Shown: positions 45,448-56,869 of the stretch, in pieces | Position numbering within the stretch: position 1 is the first letter of the stretch | Layout: every line of letters begins with the position of its first letter | Origin: Guyanagaster necrorhizus | Lineage: Eukaryota; Basidiomycota; Agaricomycetes; Agaricales; Physalacriaceae | Direction: 5' to 3' | Length of the DNA: 64,000 bases | Assembly (NCBI RefSeq): GCF_019112545.1 | Contig: NW_025064903.1 | Coordinates: forward strand, 1-64,000 | Notes under the pieces: generated by a model | What the model was told of the DNA's origin: nothing | Seen by the model: only the letters and a program-made list of their open reading frames with translations | The model's database searches: none | Position numbers and translations under genes: made by a program

Positions 45448-46314
45448 TCACAATGCAAATGTCCTATGCAAAACATGGAAGCTTATTCCCACCATAAAAT
45501 CATCCAAATGTTTGTGCACCATACATTTCCTATCGCTTGCCACGATGGCCATGGTTTTGATATAGCTCGAGTCCACTGTTGACAGCGTAGCCTTTGCGGA
45601 AGGGGTGTGATAGACATACAGCACGACCTCTCGGAGTTCTGTCAGGAAGCTCAAGTCGAGGACACCTAAAAATGAGAAATGGATTCCAATTAGAAATCAT
45701 TCTTCAAATTTATGGCCACAGCCCAGTTTCCACTGAATCATTGTGAGGGTGATGGATCAAAGAGAGGTGCGATATGACTTCAGTAGAAAACCAGCACACA
45801 CCAGTGACCTCCAATTTTCAACTTGAAAATAGTTAGCCTGAGTATTGCATGGTGCTTCTTTACCCAATGTAAGAGGTCCTTGTTCAACGAGAGCGAGCGC
45901 AATCCTACGGGAAGGGTTATATCTTCCAATGATGAAAGCGGGACATTCTTGGTGGCATTACCCTGCCATGTGAACTGGATCAAAAGTTGCTGGAGATTGC
46001 AGAAAAGACCCGAGCACGAAAGGATGCATCTGAAATTTACGGCAAATATTTCTTCGCCCTCCTTTATCCTTGTAGTTGAAGGAGAGATGTCTGAGGTGTG
46101 CTATAACTCTCCATCTCACATCGCTACTGTCATCGTCTTCTTCGCAATAATACGGCATAAGCGACAAAATGATTATACGCCTGTTCCAGAATCTACGACA
46201 TTGGGAATTTCGGGGACAATGAACCAATGAGTACCATTGAAATTTTCTAGACTTACTCACAACAACTCTGTCCTTCAATCTAGCCTGAAAGAAGTCAAAT
46301 TGATACCTTTTCAA
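45448..46314 (-). pseudogene. F-box/LRR-like C-terminal remnant
   Basis: The - strand shows leucine-rich pieces in the order expected for the tail of a basidiomycete F-box protein: LRHLSFNYKDKG, then in another frame EEIFAVNFRCILSCSGL and CNLQQLLIQFTWQGN, VPLSSLEDITLPVGLRSLSL, HAILRLTIFKLKIGG, and after an apparent intron FLTELREVVLYVYHTPSAK. No F-box is visible upstream. A frameshift lies between the first two pieces. It is probably a decayed copy; a live gene with introns that I misread is possible. Confidence 0.4.
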
Positions 46315-46406
46315 CTTGAGACAGTTAGGGTGTGGGGAGAATTGTTTGTTTATTCTGATATTGTTAGAAAATGGAACATATTATCAATATGCCAGGTCAC
46401 TTTGTC

Positions 46407-46502
46407 GGGCACATGGTGTAGTTGGTTTATCACGCCCGCTTAGCATTCGTGCTGTCTCTTTATTCCTGCGGGAGGTGTTGGGTTCAATTCCCAATGTGTC
46501 CA
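46407..46502 (+). tRNA. trnA-AGC: tRNA-Ala(AGC) with a 21-nt intron
   Basis: The fold is complete: acceptor GGGCACA (46407-46413) with TGTGTCC (46495-46501), including the G3-U70 wobble that specifies alanine; D-arm GTG/CAC with the conserved GG; anticodon stem CCCGC/GCGGG; T-arm TTGGG TTCAATT CCCAA; and discriminator A at 46502. The anticodon AGC is 46442-46444. A 21-nt intron (46446-46466) lies one base 3' of the anticodon, the canonical position. Box B GGTTCAATTCC is intact. A T6 run at 46518-46523 is a good RNA polymerase III terminator. Confidence 0.95.
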
Positions 46503-46837
46503 TAATTTTACGCCGGCTTTTTTCATTGACCAGTGCTCAGTGTCAGCCTACACTGCATTGTGCGAGTGGTACTAATAATCTCCGTACTACCTAGTACAGT
46601 ATACATTATCGTGCCCTGGTACTGTCAGTGAGTGTATTCCTCTATAATTACGTCTTCATGTTAATGTTCAATGCACGTTTGTCAATGGTCAATGCCTAGG
46701 GTTTACGTTAGCTTCTGTACCCACACGCTTAGATGTACGCCAGGTGTTTCAGACATGAGTGAGAATTAGTCTGCCCTACAACAACGGATTGGTGGTGTGC
46801 ATAGATGCGAAGACGTAATGTACGAATGGTAGCAATC

Positions 46838-48425
46838 TCACCTACAATAGTCCATCTCTACGAAGCCTTCCGAGCCGTGTTTACTGGAGCACCTATCCTC
46901 CTTGAGCCAAATCCAGTCGCTCAGCCAGCCGAACATCCTGTGTCCAATCCAATCCTGCCATATCACCCGCCATGGTGTTGACAACGTCAAGTGTTCTAAC
47001 TCTGTGTGAAAGAGAAAGTTCAGTGAATCATAGGCTATAGGTCGCTGTCAGTGTGACCAAAAAAGAATGGTTTTTTTTTCGAGACATACCAACATTAACT
47101 TGAGGGTTAATATATATTTTCGGCCGGTGGGGAGTGTTCCAGAAATGCATGTCAAGGGCTATAAGATAACACTCTGACGACGTGCATTCCGTGCTGCCTC
47201 TGAACCGCAGCGGTAGTGGGGGGAGATAATCTCCCGTTGGTGTTGGCGCGCTGCGGTCTAACTCTGGAAAAAAAAGCGATCATTTAGTATACAACAACGA
47301 GAGTGATTCTGGGGCTGACTGGGTAACGAATCCGCAAGAAACCACGCCGCGTCAAAAACAGCCACTCCGTTCCAACAACTGGCAACGTTGATAGGTTCAC
47401 CTTTCCGGAGGCTTTTGACAGCCCGGGAGTCCGAAAAGTATGGCCAGACTTCTTTCGCTGTCCGTCCGCAAGCGTCGCGGACCACCCAACTGATGGAAGC
47501 GTAAGAGGGGGGGAATGGCACGTAGCAGAGAAAGAAAGACATACGTATCATACAACCCCACTCCGTCAAAGTCAAGAGCACAAGCAAGGTCATAATCTCC
47601 CTCCTTCGTATTGATTAATCGTACAATAGCTCCTATTGCAAACACACAAAGTCAGAACAACGCGAAGCGACGGGGGGCGAAACGAAAAGACCCACTCCAG
47701 TCAAAGAAAACATCGTTAAAAAATAAGACTTTTGCAAAGGTCTTCCCCTCTTGGTCGCCCAGGACGCGCAAAGGCTCCAGGGCCTTGTTCCTGATATCCG
47801 CCATGTAGGAGATCCGTTCGGGGCTGTTCAGCCCCCACCTATTCCTTATGCCTCCCTGCAGCACTACATGGTTGCCGATACCCCGCTCATCGAGTTCCTT
47901 CTGGAACATACGCAGAATCTCTTGCGTCCCGTCCACAGAATTCGACTCGTAGATCGATACGAAGACGTTCTGTCGGCCAATGTGGTCGACGAGGAGCTTC
48001 ATCTCCTTCGTCCACGCGGGTAGGACCTTTGCTGAATTATATAGATTGGCCGCGATGTAGTACGTGCCGTTCGAGGGAACGGAAGATATGGGGGCGCCAT
48101 GGTGGAGGTAAGAAGAGGAAGGGTAGGTCGGTGCGAGGAGGAGGAAGAGACACCATAGAAAGCACAGTCGGAATCGTGTTCTTCTCTGTGGCGTCCACCG
48201 AGTCCAAGTAGAGATATGTGCGGCGTCGAATATCGCCAGCGCCGGTACGCATACTATCGCAAACGGAAGGTATACGAGAAAGGTGGAAAAGTACCCCAAA
48301 TGATAGGCGAAGAAGATTGCGGTAGAGAGAGAGAATGCTCCGCATGCGATGAGTACGCCATGGAAGTGAAGGAGCGTCACAATGAGATTCCTTCTATTTT
48401 TTTTGTAATAGTAGGTATCCCTCAT
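46838..48425 (-). CDS. GT69 mannosyltransferase-type protein (CAP59/CMT1 family)
   Basis: Five exons: 48425-47696, 47632-47545, 47489-47343, 47250-47090 and 47001-46838; the spliced frame is 429 residues. Residues ~12-70 and ~85-105 are hydrophobic (NLIVTLLHFHGVLIACGAFS ... FRLCFLWCLFLLLAP), giving a Golgi-type membrane anchor. The catalytic part shows YYIAANLYNSAKVLPAWTKE, FVSIYESNSVDGTQEILRMF, FFNDV, IVRLINTKEGDYDLACALDF, VASCWNG and LPLRFRGS, then PKIYINPQVNV and LSTPWRVIWQDWIGHRMFGW. This is the family of the cryptococcal alpha-1,3-mannosyltransferase CMT1 and capsule protein CAP59, which build extracellular or cell-wall glycans. The third intron (Cys join after DAA) is the least certain junction. 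Confidence 0.83.
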
Positions 48426-48694
48426 TGCTGTTCATGGTCAACGAGGGTTGTGGGCGTTTGATGCACGGCCCCTGAGCGCCCAGCACGTCACTGTCAATGG
48501 TGCACTGAAAATGTCGACCCATAGGGCCATCATCAGTTGTGCATGGCTTCGGCCTAAAACACTGTAGATCTTACCCTAATATAAGTACTGAACTTCGGGA
48601 TTACTGGGGCGCCCAGAACGTTGCTACTTTGTAAGAGACAATGAAGGATAGTTCGGAGATATCCGAGTCCGAGTAGAGGTATTTATTTATTTAA

Positions 48695-50728
48695 TTATTT
48701 GCTACTCGGTACAATAAAGACGGCCGAGCCTACAGATTCCAAAGTAACGCTGAAGTCACCGACGATGACCTGCGAGCCACTATCCAACACTTGCTCTGCG
48801 ACCAGTTCAGCGATACCAACCTGCGCCAAGAAAAGAACCTTTTCTTCATAGTCCAAATTCGTCGCTAAAACTAGCGTCTCGTTTCCTACCGTCCACAAGC
48901 CTACATCGATCCGGTCAGCAGTCATCACTTGCTGGAACTCGACTTCGGGGTTAAGAATGAATGCAGTGATTTTCGGAAGGGAAAGCGCTAGAGCTGAGGC
49001 GGAGGCTTTGATATCGGCGGGAGTAGGGTCGTCCCACGGTACAACGCCTACGCCAGGTCAATATCCTTGTATACAACGAGAAGAAACCAATAATTACCCA
49101 GAGCTCCATGGTTGATCCCAACGATGCTCTGAACGATGAACTCCTTTCCGGTAGGAAATCTCTTCCAGTACCTGTAGCAGCACCTTTGAGCTCTTGCCAG
49201 ATACAAGGAAAAGGAAATAGACATACGACTCATTCCCAAAGGCCTGCGGGACCGCCCAGACCACTTTACTCAGCTCCCATCCATTGATGAATATCCTCTC
49301 CCGAAATTCATCTTCCCTCGTCGATATATCTTGAAAGTTGCCTTTACAATTGTCACATCCACAATCCCCATAATCGGGCGTGCACACCGTGCCCCACTCG
49401 CTTGAGAACGTGACGTTGTTCCCAATCATGTAGGTGTCCTGCATGACGATATCCGCCCCGCTCGCGTAGGCCGTGAACTCGTAGTTCTCGCAGTTCAACA
49501 CCAGGGATACAGGGTGGTAGCCGGACCCGCCTTGTCCATCTCCGCCGTCAAGCGATGTGATAAGGTTTGAAGAGAGAACGGTGGCGTTAAGTGGGTCGGA
49601 GGTACCGTCTGGTTCGTCGGCGGTGTACCATAAGAGAAGATTGGAGCGTGATTTGATACGGTCGATTTGTTCGGTGACTGATGTACTGTTCATGTACGTC
49701 CTGGATCGTGATGAGAGGTCTTTATGAGGTGCTGCAGAGGAACTCTTACGCTCGCATGTCGTACATGAGGTACATGCCCAGTCGCTCCATCTCATCCAAC
49801 ACCTCATCGAGTGCCGTCAGGTTCGAGAATGTTGGCACCGGATGAATCTATGGCATGGGTTACTCGCCATAATCACAGCAGAAGGATCAAGTTCTTACAA
49901 TGTTGAATCTGTCAACAGGTCAGAACACCCTAGTACGTATGGAAATGGACACCAACCCTTGCTCCTTCAATATTCCGATGGCGGACAAATTGACAGCCAG
50001 ATACGAGTCAAACTGCGTGTAGAAACCCAAGGGAAAGACTCTTTCGTACGCTCCATCTTGGTGCGCTGGTCGGGCAAGGAGACCACCGGTCCGCATGTCC
50101 ATCTTCGTAACTGAACCAATGTCATCCGGAGGTGCAGGCAAATAACTCAGTAGCGCTGTCGTCGCGAATTGTTCCCCGCCTTCTGTCTCCCCCACACAGG
50201 AGATGTTGTACGCCTCAGTTCTTGGTGTCAAAGCCGACAGCGAAAATGGAAGAACGTGTTTCGTAGCATTGAGGGGCACGCTTCCGCTAGCGAGAATGTT
50301 CCCTTCAGTTGAAACAGTCACCTTCAAAGTAGAACCGAGAGCCCTGGTGATGGGGGACGCGCCGACGATATAGGAAAACGTAGTGGGTGCGTCAACGAGG
50401 ATGGACACAGCTGTCGGGTCGTCGACAACCCCGTATTGGTCTTCCGCCAGGTATGGCCTAAGAGCAGGTCCGCATCGTAGAGCAAGGAGTGGCGTGGAGG
50501 AACTTGCAGGAATAGGAAATTCACCGCCTAGAATACAAAGTCAGGGTCGGTCGCTAGGTCATCATGATGGACTGACCTGGAGGCACGATGGGCTCGGTGC
50601 TCATGTAGTTCTTGTTACACCTACAGCAACGTCAAATTCGATACATGCTGTGGAGAAATTCGAGTTTACCATGTCTGCGCCGACACTAGCGTTAGAAGAG
50701 ATACCAGTAAGACCAGGGACATTGTCAT
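48695..50728 (-). CDS. Secreted glycosidase-like protein
   Basis: Eight exons: 50728-50670, 50620-50577, 50527-49957, 49908-49899 (10-nt microexon), 49847-49750, 49700-49227, 49171-49098 and 49047-48695; the frame is continuous to 560 residues. A signal peptide is clear (TMSLVLLVSLLTLVSAQ). The N-terminal ~190 residues look like beta-sandwich (PTTFSYIVGASPITRALGST). The rest resembles a TIM-barrel glycosidase: VFPLGFYTQFDSYL, KEQGFNIIHPVPTFSNLTAL, LGMYLMYDMR, LLLWYTADEPDGTSDP, VVMQ-type DIVMQDTYMIGNN, CGCDNCKGNFQDISTR, GINHGALG, and a C-terminal beta domain VDVGLWTVGNETLVLATN. ADEPD is where an acid/base Glu would be expected. I cannot name the GH family or substrate. The gene starts 1.3 kb from QCR2, and its stop is 269 bp from the GT69 start. 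Confidence 0.75.
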
Positions 50729-52015
50729 GGTCTGGTCGAGAAAGACCTCAGTGAGCCATATGTTTTATATCGGCATTAGAAGCAAAGATGAGGTCGCGTG
50801 CCTGAGCTCTGAGAAAGGGAATTTGTCACAATGATGCGCGGCGTCTTCGAGATAGATATCATGATTCTGATTCTGAATAATGGACGTCAGTAGGTACTGA
50901 GGCCGAATTAAGGAAAGTGGTGGTCCTAACAAAAGTATGTGAATCTTGAAAAGAAATTAGGCACGTAAACGCGCGTAAAAATTCGGATAGATCCTTATCC
51001 TAACACAATTGAAGTTGGCTGATTTGCCCAGCAGAGGTCCAATGCTATTGTAAGTGCGCAAGGTCACTCGAATCATCCCGCGACTAATGGGTTTGTTTTA
51101 TACAAGATTCCGGTTCCTTGTATTTTGGAAAGCATCCTTATATTGATAAGGAACAAGATGTCTGCTGCAACCAGATCTGAGAGTGGGACGAGGCGATTGC
51201 TTCACGAGTCGACAGTAGTTCAAGTACGTACGACAAGCCTCTCTTCAATTCCATTGCCTATATGGAAAGAATAAACGGGCGCGTTGGGCCTAATGGTAGT
51301 GGTAGGAAGACAAAATTGGGCGTGAGAAGGAAGACACCGTGGACAAAAATTAATTAAATACGAGATAAGTAATTAAATAAAATTCCCGAAAAGGAAGGAG
51401 AAAGAAAGAGACCTTGAAGTTTGAGCACGAGTTCATGGCTCTACGCTACGGTGGTTACCCTGAAGATCCAGCAGACAGTTTCTGGGGTGAGAATACAGGA
51501 ATCAGGAACATTTCTGTTGACATTTTCATCATTAGATAGAACCGCACAGAGCTAATTTTATCTGTCCTCAGGCAGAACTGACAACTAGCATGGAGCATGT
51601 GGACCTATGGAGTACGATGCGGTGAAGTCAACTGTGCCTTGAGAAATATTCGTGTCTCAGTCCATCCACTACAAAGATGAAAGATAAAAATATGAGTCTT
51701 TCATGGATTCCTTCCCTGAACTTCACTGTAGCACTTAGACATGTGACAGGAAAATGTATGGAACAGAATAAAGTGGCTCAGTAATATTCCTGAGGGGAGG
51801 AAGGCTGCAAATTGACCATCTACTTCGACTCAAAAATCGCGAGCAGGAATGAACCGTGTGAATTTGGTGAATTTGATATCGGTTTTGGCCCACGGACCCG
51901 CGTCCTTCACGGTATTTGCCGAGCCAATCAACGCGCAGAAATATCTCTGCCGGTCGAATCCGGATTTCCCGAAAAGCTACTCATCGCCGTCAACGTTCTC
52001 TCCATCCTTTCCCAA
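50729..52015. other. Divergent intergenic region (glycosidase / QCR2)
   Basis: Holds the promoters of the leftward glycosidase gene and the rightward QCR2 gene. No gene supported; upstream frames overlapping the QCR2 start lack support. Confidence 0.45.
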
Positions 52016-53504
52016 ATGCTTGCAGCTCGACGCGTGCCTCGCATAGCGCGCTCCTTCGCCACCGTCCCCGACAGCGCCGGTTACAAGGTTGCCGCTGTCG
52101 ACGCAAACCAGCCGACATCGTCCGTCACGTTCCTCGTAAAGGCAGGCAGCAGATTCGAAACCAAGCCCGGCGTCGCCCATGCTCTTAAAAACTTTTCCTT
52201 CAAGGCGAGTCTTCGTCACTGTTGCTTGTAACATGTGTTCATCGTCAACCAGAGCTCAGCATTCCGTTCAGCGTTGGGAACGATTCGTCAGAGCGAACTG
52301 TATGGTGGTGTGTTGTCCGCGTCGCTGGGTCGGGAGCATCTGGCATTGACGGCCGAATTTCTCCGTGGTGATGAGTGAGTAACCCAATGTGCTCGTCGCC
52401 GTCTGCTGCTGCTGCTGAGGGGAAGAAACAGGGAATTCTTCGTCCAGCTCCTCGCCGAATACATCCAGTCCGCGAAATTCACCCGCCATGAATTCCAAGA
52501 GTACGTTACGCCCGTCGTCGAGGCTGAGAGCACCGAAGCTTCATCGGACCCCGCCGTTTACGCCATCGAGCTCGCACACGCTCTCGCCTTCCGCAACGGT
52601 CTCGGTTCATCCCTCTTTGCGACCCCGCATAGCTCGCTCACGGTAGAAGACGTATCTGCCTTTGCCAAGAATGCCTTCACCCGGGAGAACATCGCCGTCC
52701 TCGGCACCGGCATCGACCAGGGTACCCTGTCCGAGCTCGTCCAGCGCTTCAGTGGTGCCGCAAAGTCCACAGGCGCAGCTTCCTCCACCTCTGCCTCCAC
52801 CTACTTTGGTGGTGAGACGCGTTTGCAGTCTCATGGCGGTCCGGAAACTGTGTTCATCGGTTTCGGTACCACTGGGGCCCCTAGCCCTGATCTTGCCGCG
52901 TTCTCCGCATTCCTTTCCCCGACCCCATCTATCAAATGGTCCCAAAGTCTCTCCCCCATCGCCTCTGCCATACCTGCCGGCACCAGTGTGCAGTCGGTGT
53001 ACCTTCCTTACTCTGATGCCAGTCTGTTTGGTCTTCTCATTCAAGGCTCGAGCGGCGCGAGCGTGAAGGAGGCTGGCAAAGCCGCGGTCCAGGCCCTCAA
53101 GGCTGCAGCTAAGGGTCTCTCGAAGGAGGACGCTGCTAAAGCTGCTGCAAAGGCAAAATTCGCAGCCGCTTCTGCGATCGAAGGTCGGGACAGTCTTGTC
53201 AACATTTTAGGATCCAAGGTACGCCGCACTCTCCAATGTCTTTTTCTCACTCGAAGTAAATAAACCTTATTAGGTCCTTGCTGGCTCTGATGCTTCCGTC
53301 AACACCGTACTTCAGCCGTTTGCCAGCGTCACAGCTGCTTCTCTTTCCAAGGTTTGTCGTGCTTCCGTCGCTTGTGATGATGTAAAACTTAAAAAAAAAA
53401 AAACATTCTTGTAGGCTGCTTCATCGCTTGTCAGTTCCAAGCCGACCTTTGTTGCTGTTGGTGACATTGCCAGCCTACCATACGCCGATGAACTGGGGCT
53501 CTGA
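52016..53504 (+). CDS. QCR2: Ubiquinol-cytochrome c reductase core protein 2
   Basis: Five exons: 52016-52204, 52253-52374, 52432-53218, 53274-53351 and 53415-53504; the spliced frame is 421 residues. It is an M16-family (mitochondrial processing peptidase-like) core subunit of respiratory complex III in the inner membrane. The first ~16 residues (LAARRVPRIARSFA) form a basic presequence. Family blocks: TSSVTFLVKAGSRFETKPGV, AHALKNFSFKSSAF, ELYGGVLSASLGREHLALTA, EFFVQLLAEYIQSAKFTRHE, ALAFRNGLGSSLF and QSVYLPYSDASLFGLLIQG, then an Ala/Lys-rich helix and SLPYADELGL at the end. No HxxEH zinc motif is present, as expected for core 2. The first intron has a GC-AG pair (GCGAGT donor right after FSFK); no GT alternative keeps the frame. 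Confidence 0.93.
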
Positions 53505-54142
53505 TTTTAGAAGAGTTCATGCTGTATTCGTCGAATATAAAAACGGAAGTTTAGTGCACCGGGCATAAAGTATGATGCACCTATGTGGTCTTGAAATAGT
53601 AGTGACAGTCGTACTGGCAAATGGTCCCTTGACAGCAAAGTTTGCTATAAACATGACAAGGTCGCATTGGTCGTCTGAACAAAGCACGTCTTATGTTGGA
53701 TAACTTCATAGGCGCTTGATACACATGTGAACAGACAAACCAGGTTGTTGCATACATTCCTTGCGAGAAGTAAAAATGCTCAAAGCGCAAGGTTGGCATA
53801 GTGCCGTTCTGGCAGCAACAGAAGATACTTCAAATATGACAGTACCAATATGAGGTAGAAGTGTGACAACTGGCACGAAGAAAGAAAGAAAGAGAGGCTG
53901 TAGTTGAGTTCTCGTGGACACCCAGAGGAAAGCATTAGAGACAATATTTAGTTCGGTTGCTGTGCTGTGTGCTCCATCAGGTCGAAGAGGCCGCACCACG
54001 TCCAGACTTCAAACCTGATCCGCGATATCCATGATGAACTTGGTCGAAAAAAGGTATCACATTAGACACAGGTCGTTGAGTATTCAATTTACACTTTACA
54101 GTTACACATCTATAGCACTTGACTTTATCATGGCACACAAAT
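53505..54142. other. Convergent intergenic region
   Basis: Between the QCR2 stop (+) and the stop of the first PX-chitinase gene (-). No gene supported. Confidence 0.45.
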
Positions 54143-56220
54143 TCACTTGCCCAGGTTCGACCGGATGACGTTTTGCAACGAGTATTCGTCATCCTAAGAG
54201 CAAAACATGAGGACATGAAACACAGAACTACGCGTTGGACAGACCTGATCCAAAGACCACGTAAAGCATCCAGCCATTCCAGACTGCTTTGCAAATTTGG
54301 CTTTATCCGCAAGACTGTAGGTATCATCATAAGAAACGACGGTGGTCTTTGCCGTGTTGTACAAGAACTGGGAAAATGTTAGCAGATAGACCAAGAAGTA
54401 GTAGAATCCGATGCTTACTGGAGTATCACTGCAGTCATCCCATCCTACCCAAAGGCGACATCAATTGGGTATTCATTTCGGTAAAAGGCAGGTATCATAC
54501 CCATGGTGAATCCGTTCGTCCCACCATACGTTCCATCCGCCTGTTTCTTCAACGCGCCGGCACTGACCAGCTGTTTGAAGGCCACCTGAGATCCCCACCA
54601 CTGGCTGAGGTCTCCAGCAACAGTATCAGTACGCTCAACAAGCGGTGCATGCTCGTGTAACTCTGCCACGGGAGCATAGCTGTTCGAAAGTCGCGTAGCC
54701 GTACTCTTCGAGACATATCCGTAGAGGGCCAATCCCAGTAGCATCTTTGACGGTGGAAAACCAGCTTCCTTCCATTGTGTAAGAGCAGCTTGAGCGTTAG
54801 CCTCTGGCTGGCTAGAGCTGCCGCAGAGGTTACCTGCATACCATTAGTATCTTGGCAGCTGTTTGCGAGAAAACGACGTACCGAGCGGTGCATTGGGTGC
54901 GGGGGTAGCCGAAGCTCCGTTGACATCGTAGTTCATGATGTTGATATACGACATCTGAGCGGCATAGTCTGATACATTAGACAGGGGGGCGCCGCTGGGA
55001 CCAAGCCAAGGATGGTGAGCAACAGCGGCACTGATGATTTTCGACCACCCTGAACAGTTGTCAGTAAACAAACACATGCAAATGAAGGCAACGCTTACCC
55101 AAGGCTGCGCGTAAACACTTGAGGAACGTCAGAAAATTCGTCGCATCCGCCCAAGAATAGGGATTCCCGGAGCCTGGGGAATTCGGATATTCCTGTACGA
55201 GATGTTAGTTCGAAGCCCGAGATGCATCGAGCAACATTACCCAGTCTATGTCGATGCCTGGGTTCGGAGTCAGAAATAGGATGGAAGGTTGCAACGAAAA
55301 CCGTCCTACCATCCAGTCCGAAGGAATTAACGGCGCCTACTAGAGCGTTAATAAGCTTTGTGCGATTGGTCGCGTTGCTCATGGAATTTGAGAACCAGTA
55401 ACTCCCACCCCAGCCGCCTATATGGATGTCAAGAACAGATGCAGCAGATAAGAAAGGACGCCACCTATAGACAAAACAATCTGCGTCCTGTGTCCACTTT
55501 GGCAAGCAGCAGACACAAGGTTTCGAAGTGTGTCCTGGCTGCCATCATCCCAGTTGATTGTGGACGACGAATTTGGTACGACAAAGGCTGTAGGTCGCTA
55601 TCAGAGAATTGAATAATCCGTGCGAAGAGATTCCGTACCGAAGAATAGGATATCAAACTTGGAAAAGTCCATCTTGCTTGGCGGGTTGCTCCACGAGGAC
55701 CAATCAGGATAGTAGGCAGCTGCAACGAGACTGGAAAGGCTCGAAACCGGCGCTTTAATGGTAAGATTGGCCTTGCATATCATCGACGGGGTGATTTCGT
55801 CGTCGAATCCCTGAACGTCGGTGATATAGTTGAGATTGAGAAAGGCAAGTAGTTTGGATGACGACTGATATAGTGAAGAGCGAAGAAGAGAGTTCAAATA
55901 TGCCAACAATCGGTCCTTGCTTTCAGTGATGAGCTCGTCATTGGCCCAGGCCGAAGGAACGAGGGCATTAAACACGCTGTTCTTCGGGGGCAAAGCGTAC
56001 GGATCATCCAAGGCGTCGTGCAATGCAGAAAACTAGAGTTAGAAACAACGCTGACGCCTTTCGACGCGTCCAATGAGCTGCAACGCACCTCTGAATACCT
56101 TCTGAGCACCTCGTATTTGGTTCCATCGTCTAAAACGACCTCGACGGCGTACAAAATGTGCAGGTCAGGTACGGAAGACGTGGTATGCTTATCGATGAAC
56201 ACGTTAGCGATGGAAGACAT
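54143..56220 (-). CDS. PX-domain / GH18 chitinase fusion, copy A
   Basis: Eleven exons: 56220-56089, 56032-55639, 55587-55465, 55417-55310, 55257-55241 (17 nt), 55192-55099, 55049-54882, 54833-54501, 54444-54419, 54367-54245 and 54193-54143; the frame is continuous to 522 residues. Residues ~1-120 form a PX domain: HILYAVEVVLDDGTKYEVLR, RYSEFSALHDAL, ALPPKNSVF, LVPSAWANDELITESKDRL. PX domains bind phosphoinositides on cytosolic membrane faces. From ~165 on there is a GH18 chitinase: VAAAYYPDWSSW, FDILFFAF, IVLSIGGWGGSYWFSNS, the catalytic DGIDIDWE (Asp252, Asp255, Asp257, Glu259), YINIMNYDVNG, LLLGLALYGYVSK, WDDCSDT and GCFTWSLDQ. There is no signal peptide or membrane span. Its PX core lacks the usual Arg of the ERxxGL segment (ESKDRL here). 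A close paralogue lies at 59988-62340. Confidence 0.88.
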
Positions 56221-56869
56221 AGTGGGCGGTCAGGAAGAAAGAGTGAACGAGAGCGTCGCCCTTTTATGCGTTCTAGGGAATGTCCAAATTAGGCACAGAT
56301 AGTCACCAAGGACGTCAGGCACTTCGATCGTCGCGGCGTTTAAATGACAGCAAATGAATCGTGAAGATCGTTGGGTGGAGGTGGAAGGGAACCAAGGAGA
56401 GGGGACCACCAAGTTTTCGAAAGGCCTTTTCTTCAGTGCGAACTGCTTTTTCCGAAGGATATTTTCGATGAAGGGAAGGAGGACATGATTTCGAATGCAT
56501 GCAAGTTCATTTATGAAGCGCAAACAGCGATATGGCCCATGAAATAAATTTCATTTGGAAGATTCAACAACAGAACGTTTTCCTGAGTTGTTTTGCTAAT
56601 CCTAGAGGTCACTACGACTCTCAGTATGACATCGGTCTGAGTGAGAGGAAAGGGGGGGGGGAAACTCGAATATCCTTATGTCGACATCGGAAGGAGTACC
56701 GCCGCCTTTGTAGGCGACCCCTAACAATAAATAATATTATGTAATTAATTTACATAATTTATTAAGAAATAATTTCGGTCATATGACCAAAACACGGTTC
56801 GTAAATGTCTGCCACCAATGTTGACAGCAACGACGACACGACTGCCGCTCTTCTTGGATACCTTCCACG
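56221..56869. promoter_or_regulatory. Divergent promoter region (PX-chitinase A / PIF1)
   Basis: A 649-bp gap between the ATG of the leftward chitinase gene and the ATG of the rightward helicase gene, so it must hold both promoters. A/T-rich stretches occur near 56740-56770 (aataaataatattatg). No further gene is supported. Confidence 0.45.

Noticed and set aside
46316..46594. 92-codon + frame over the tRNA-Ala locus
   Set aside because: It runs straight through the tRNA gene, whose complete fold and G3-U70 pair are far stronger evidence.
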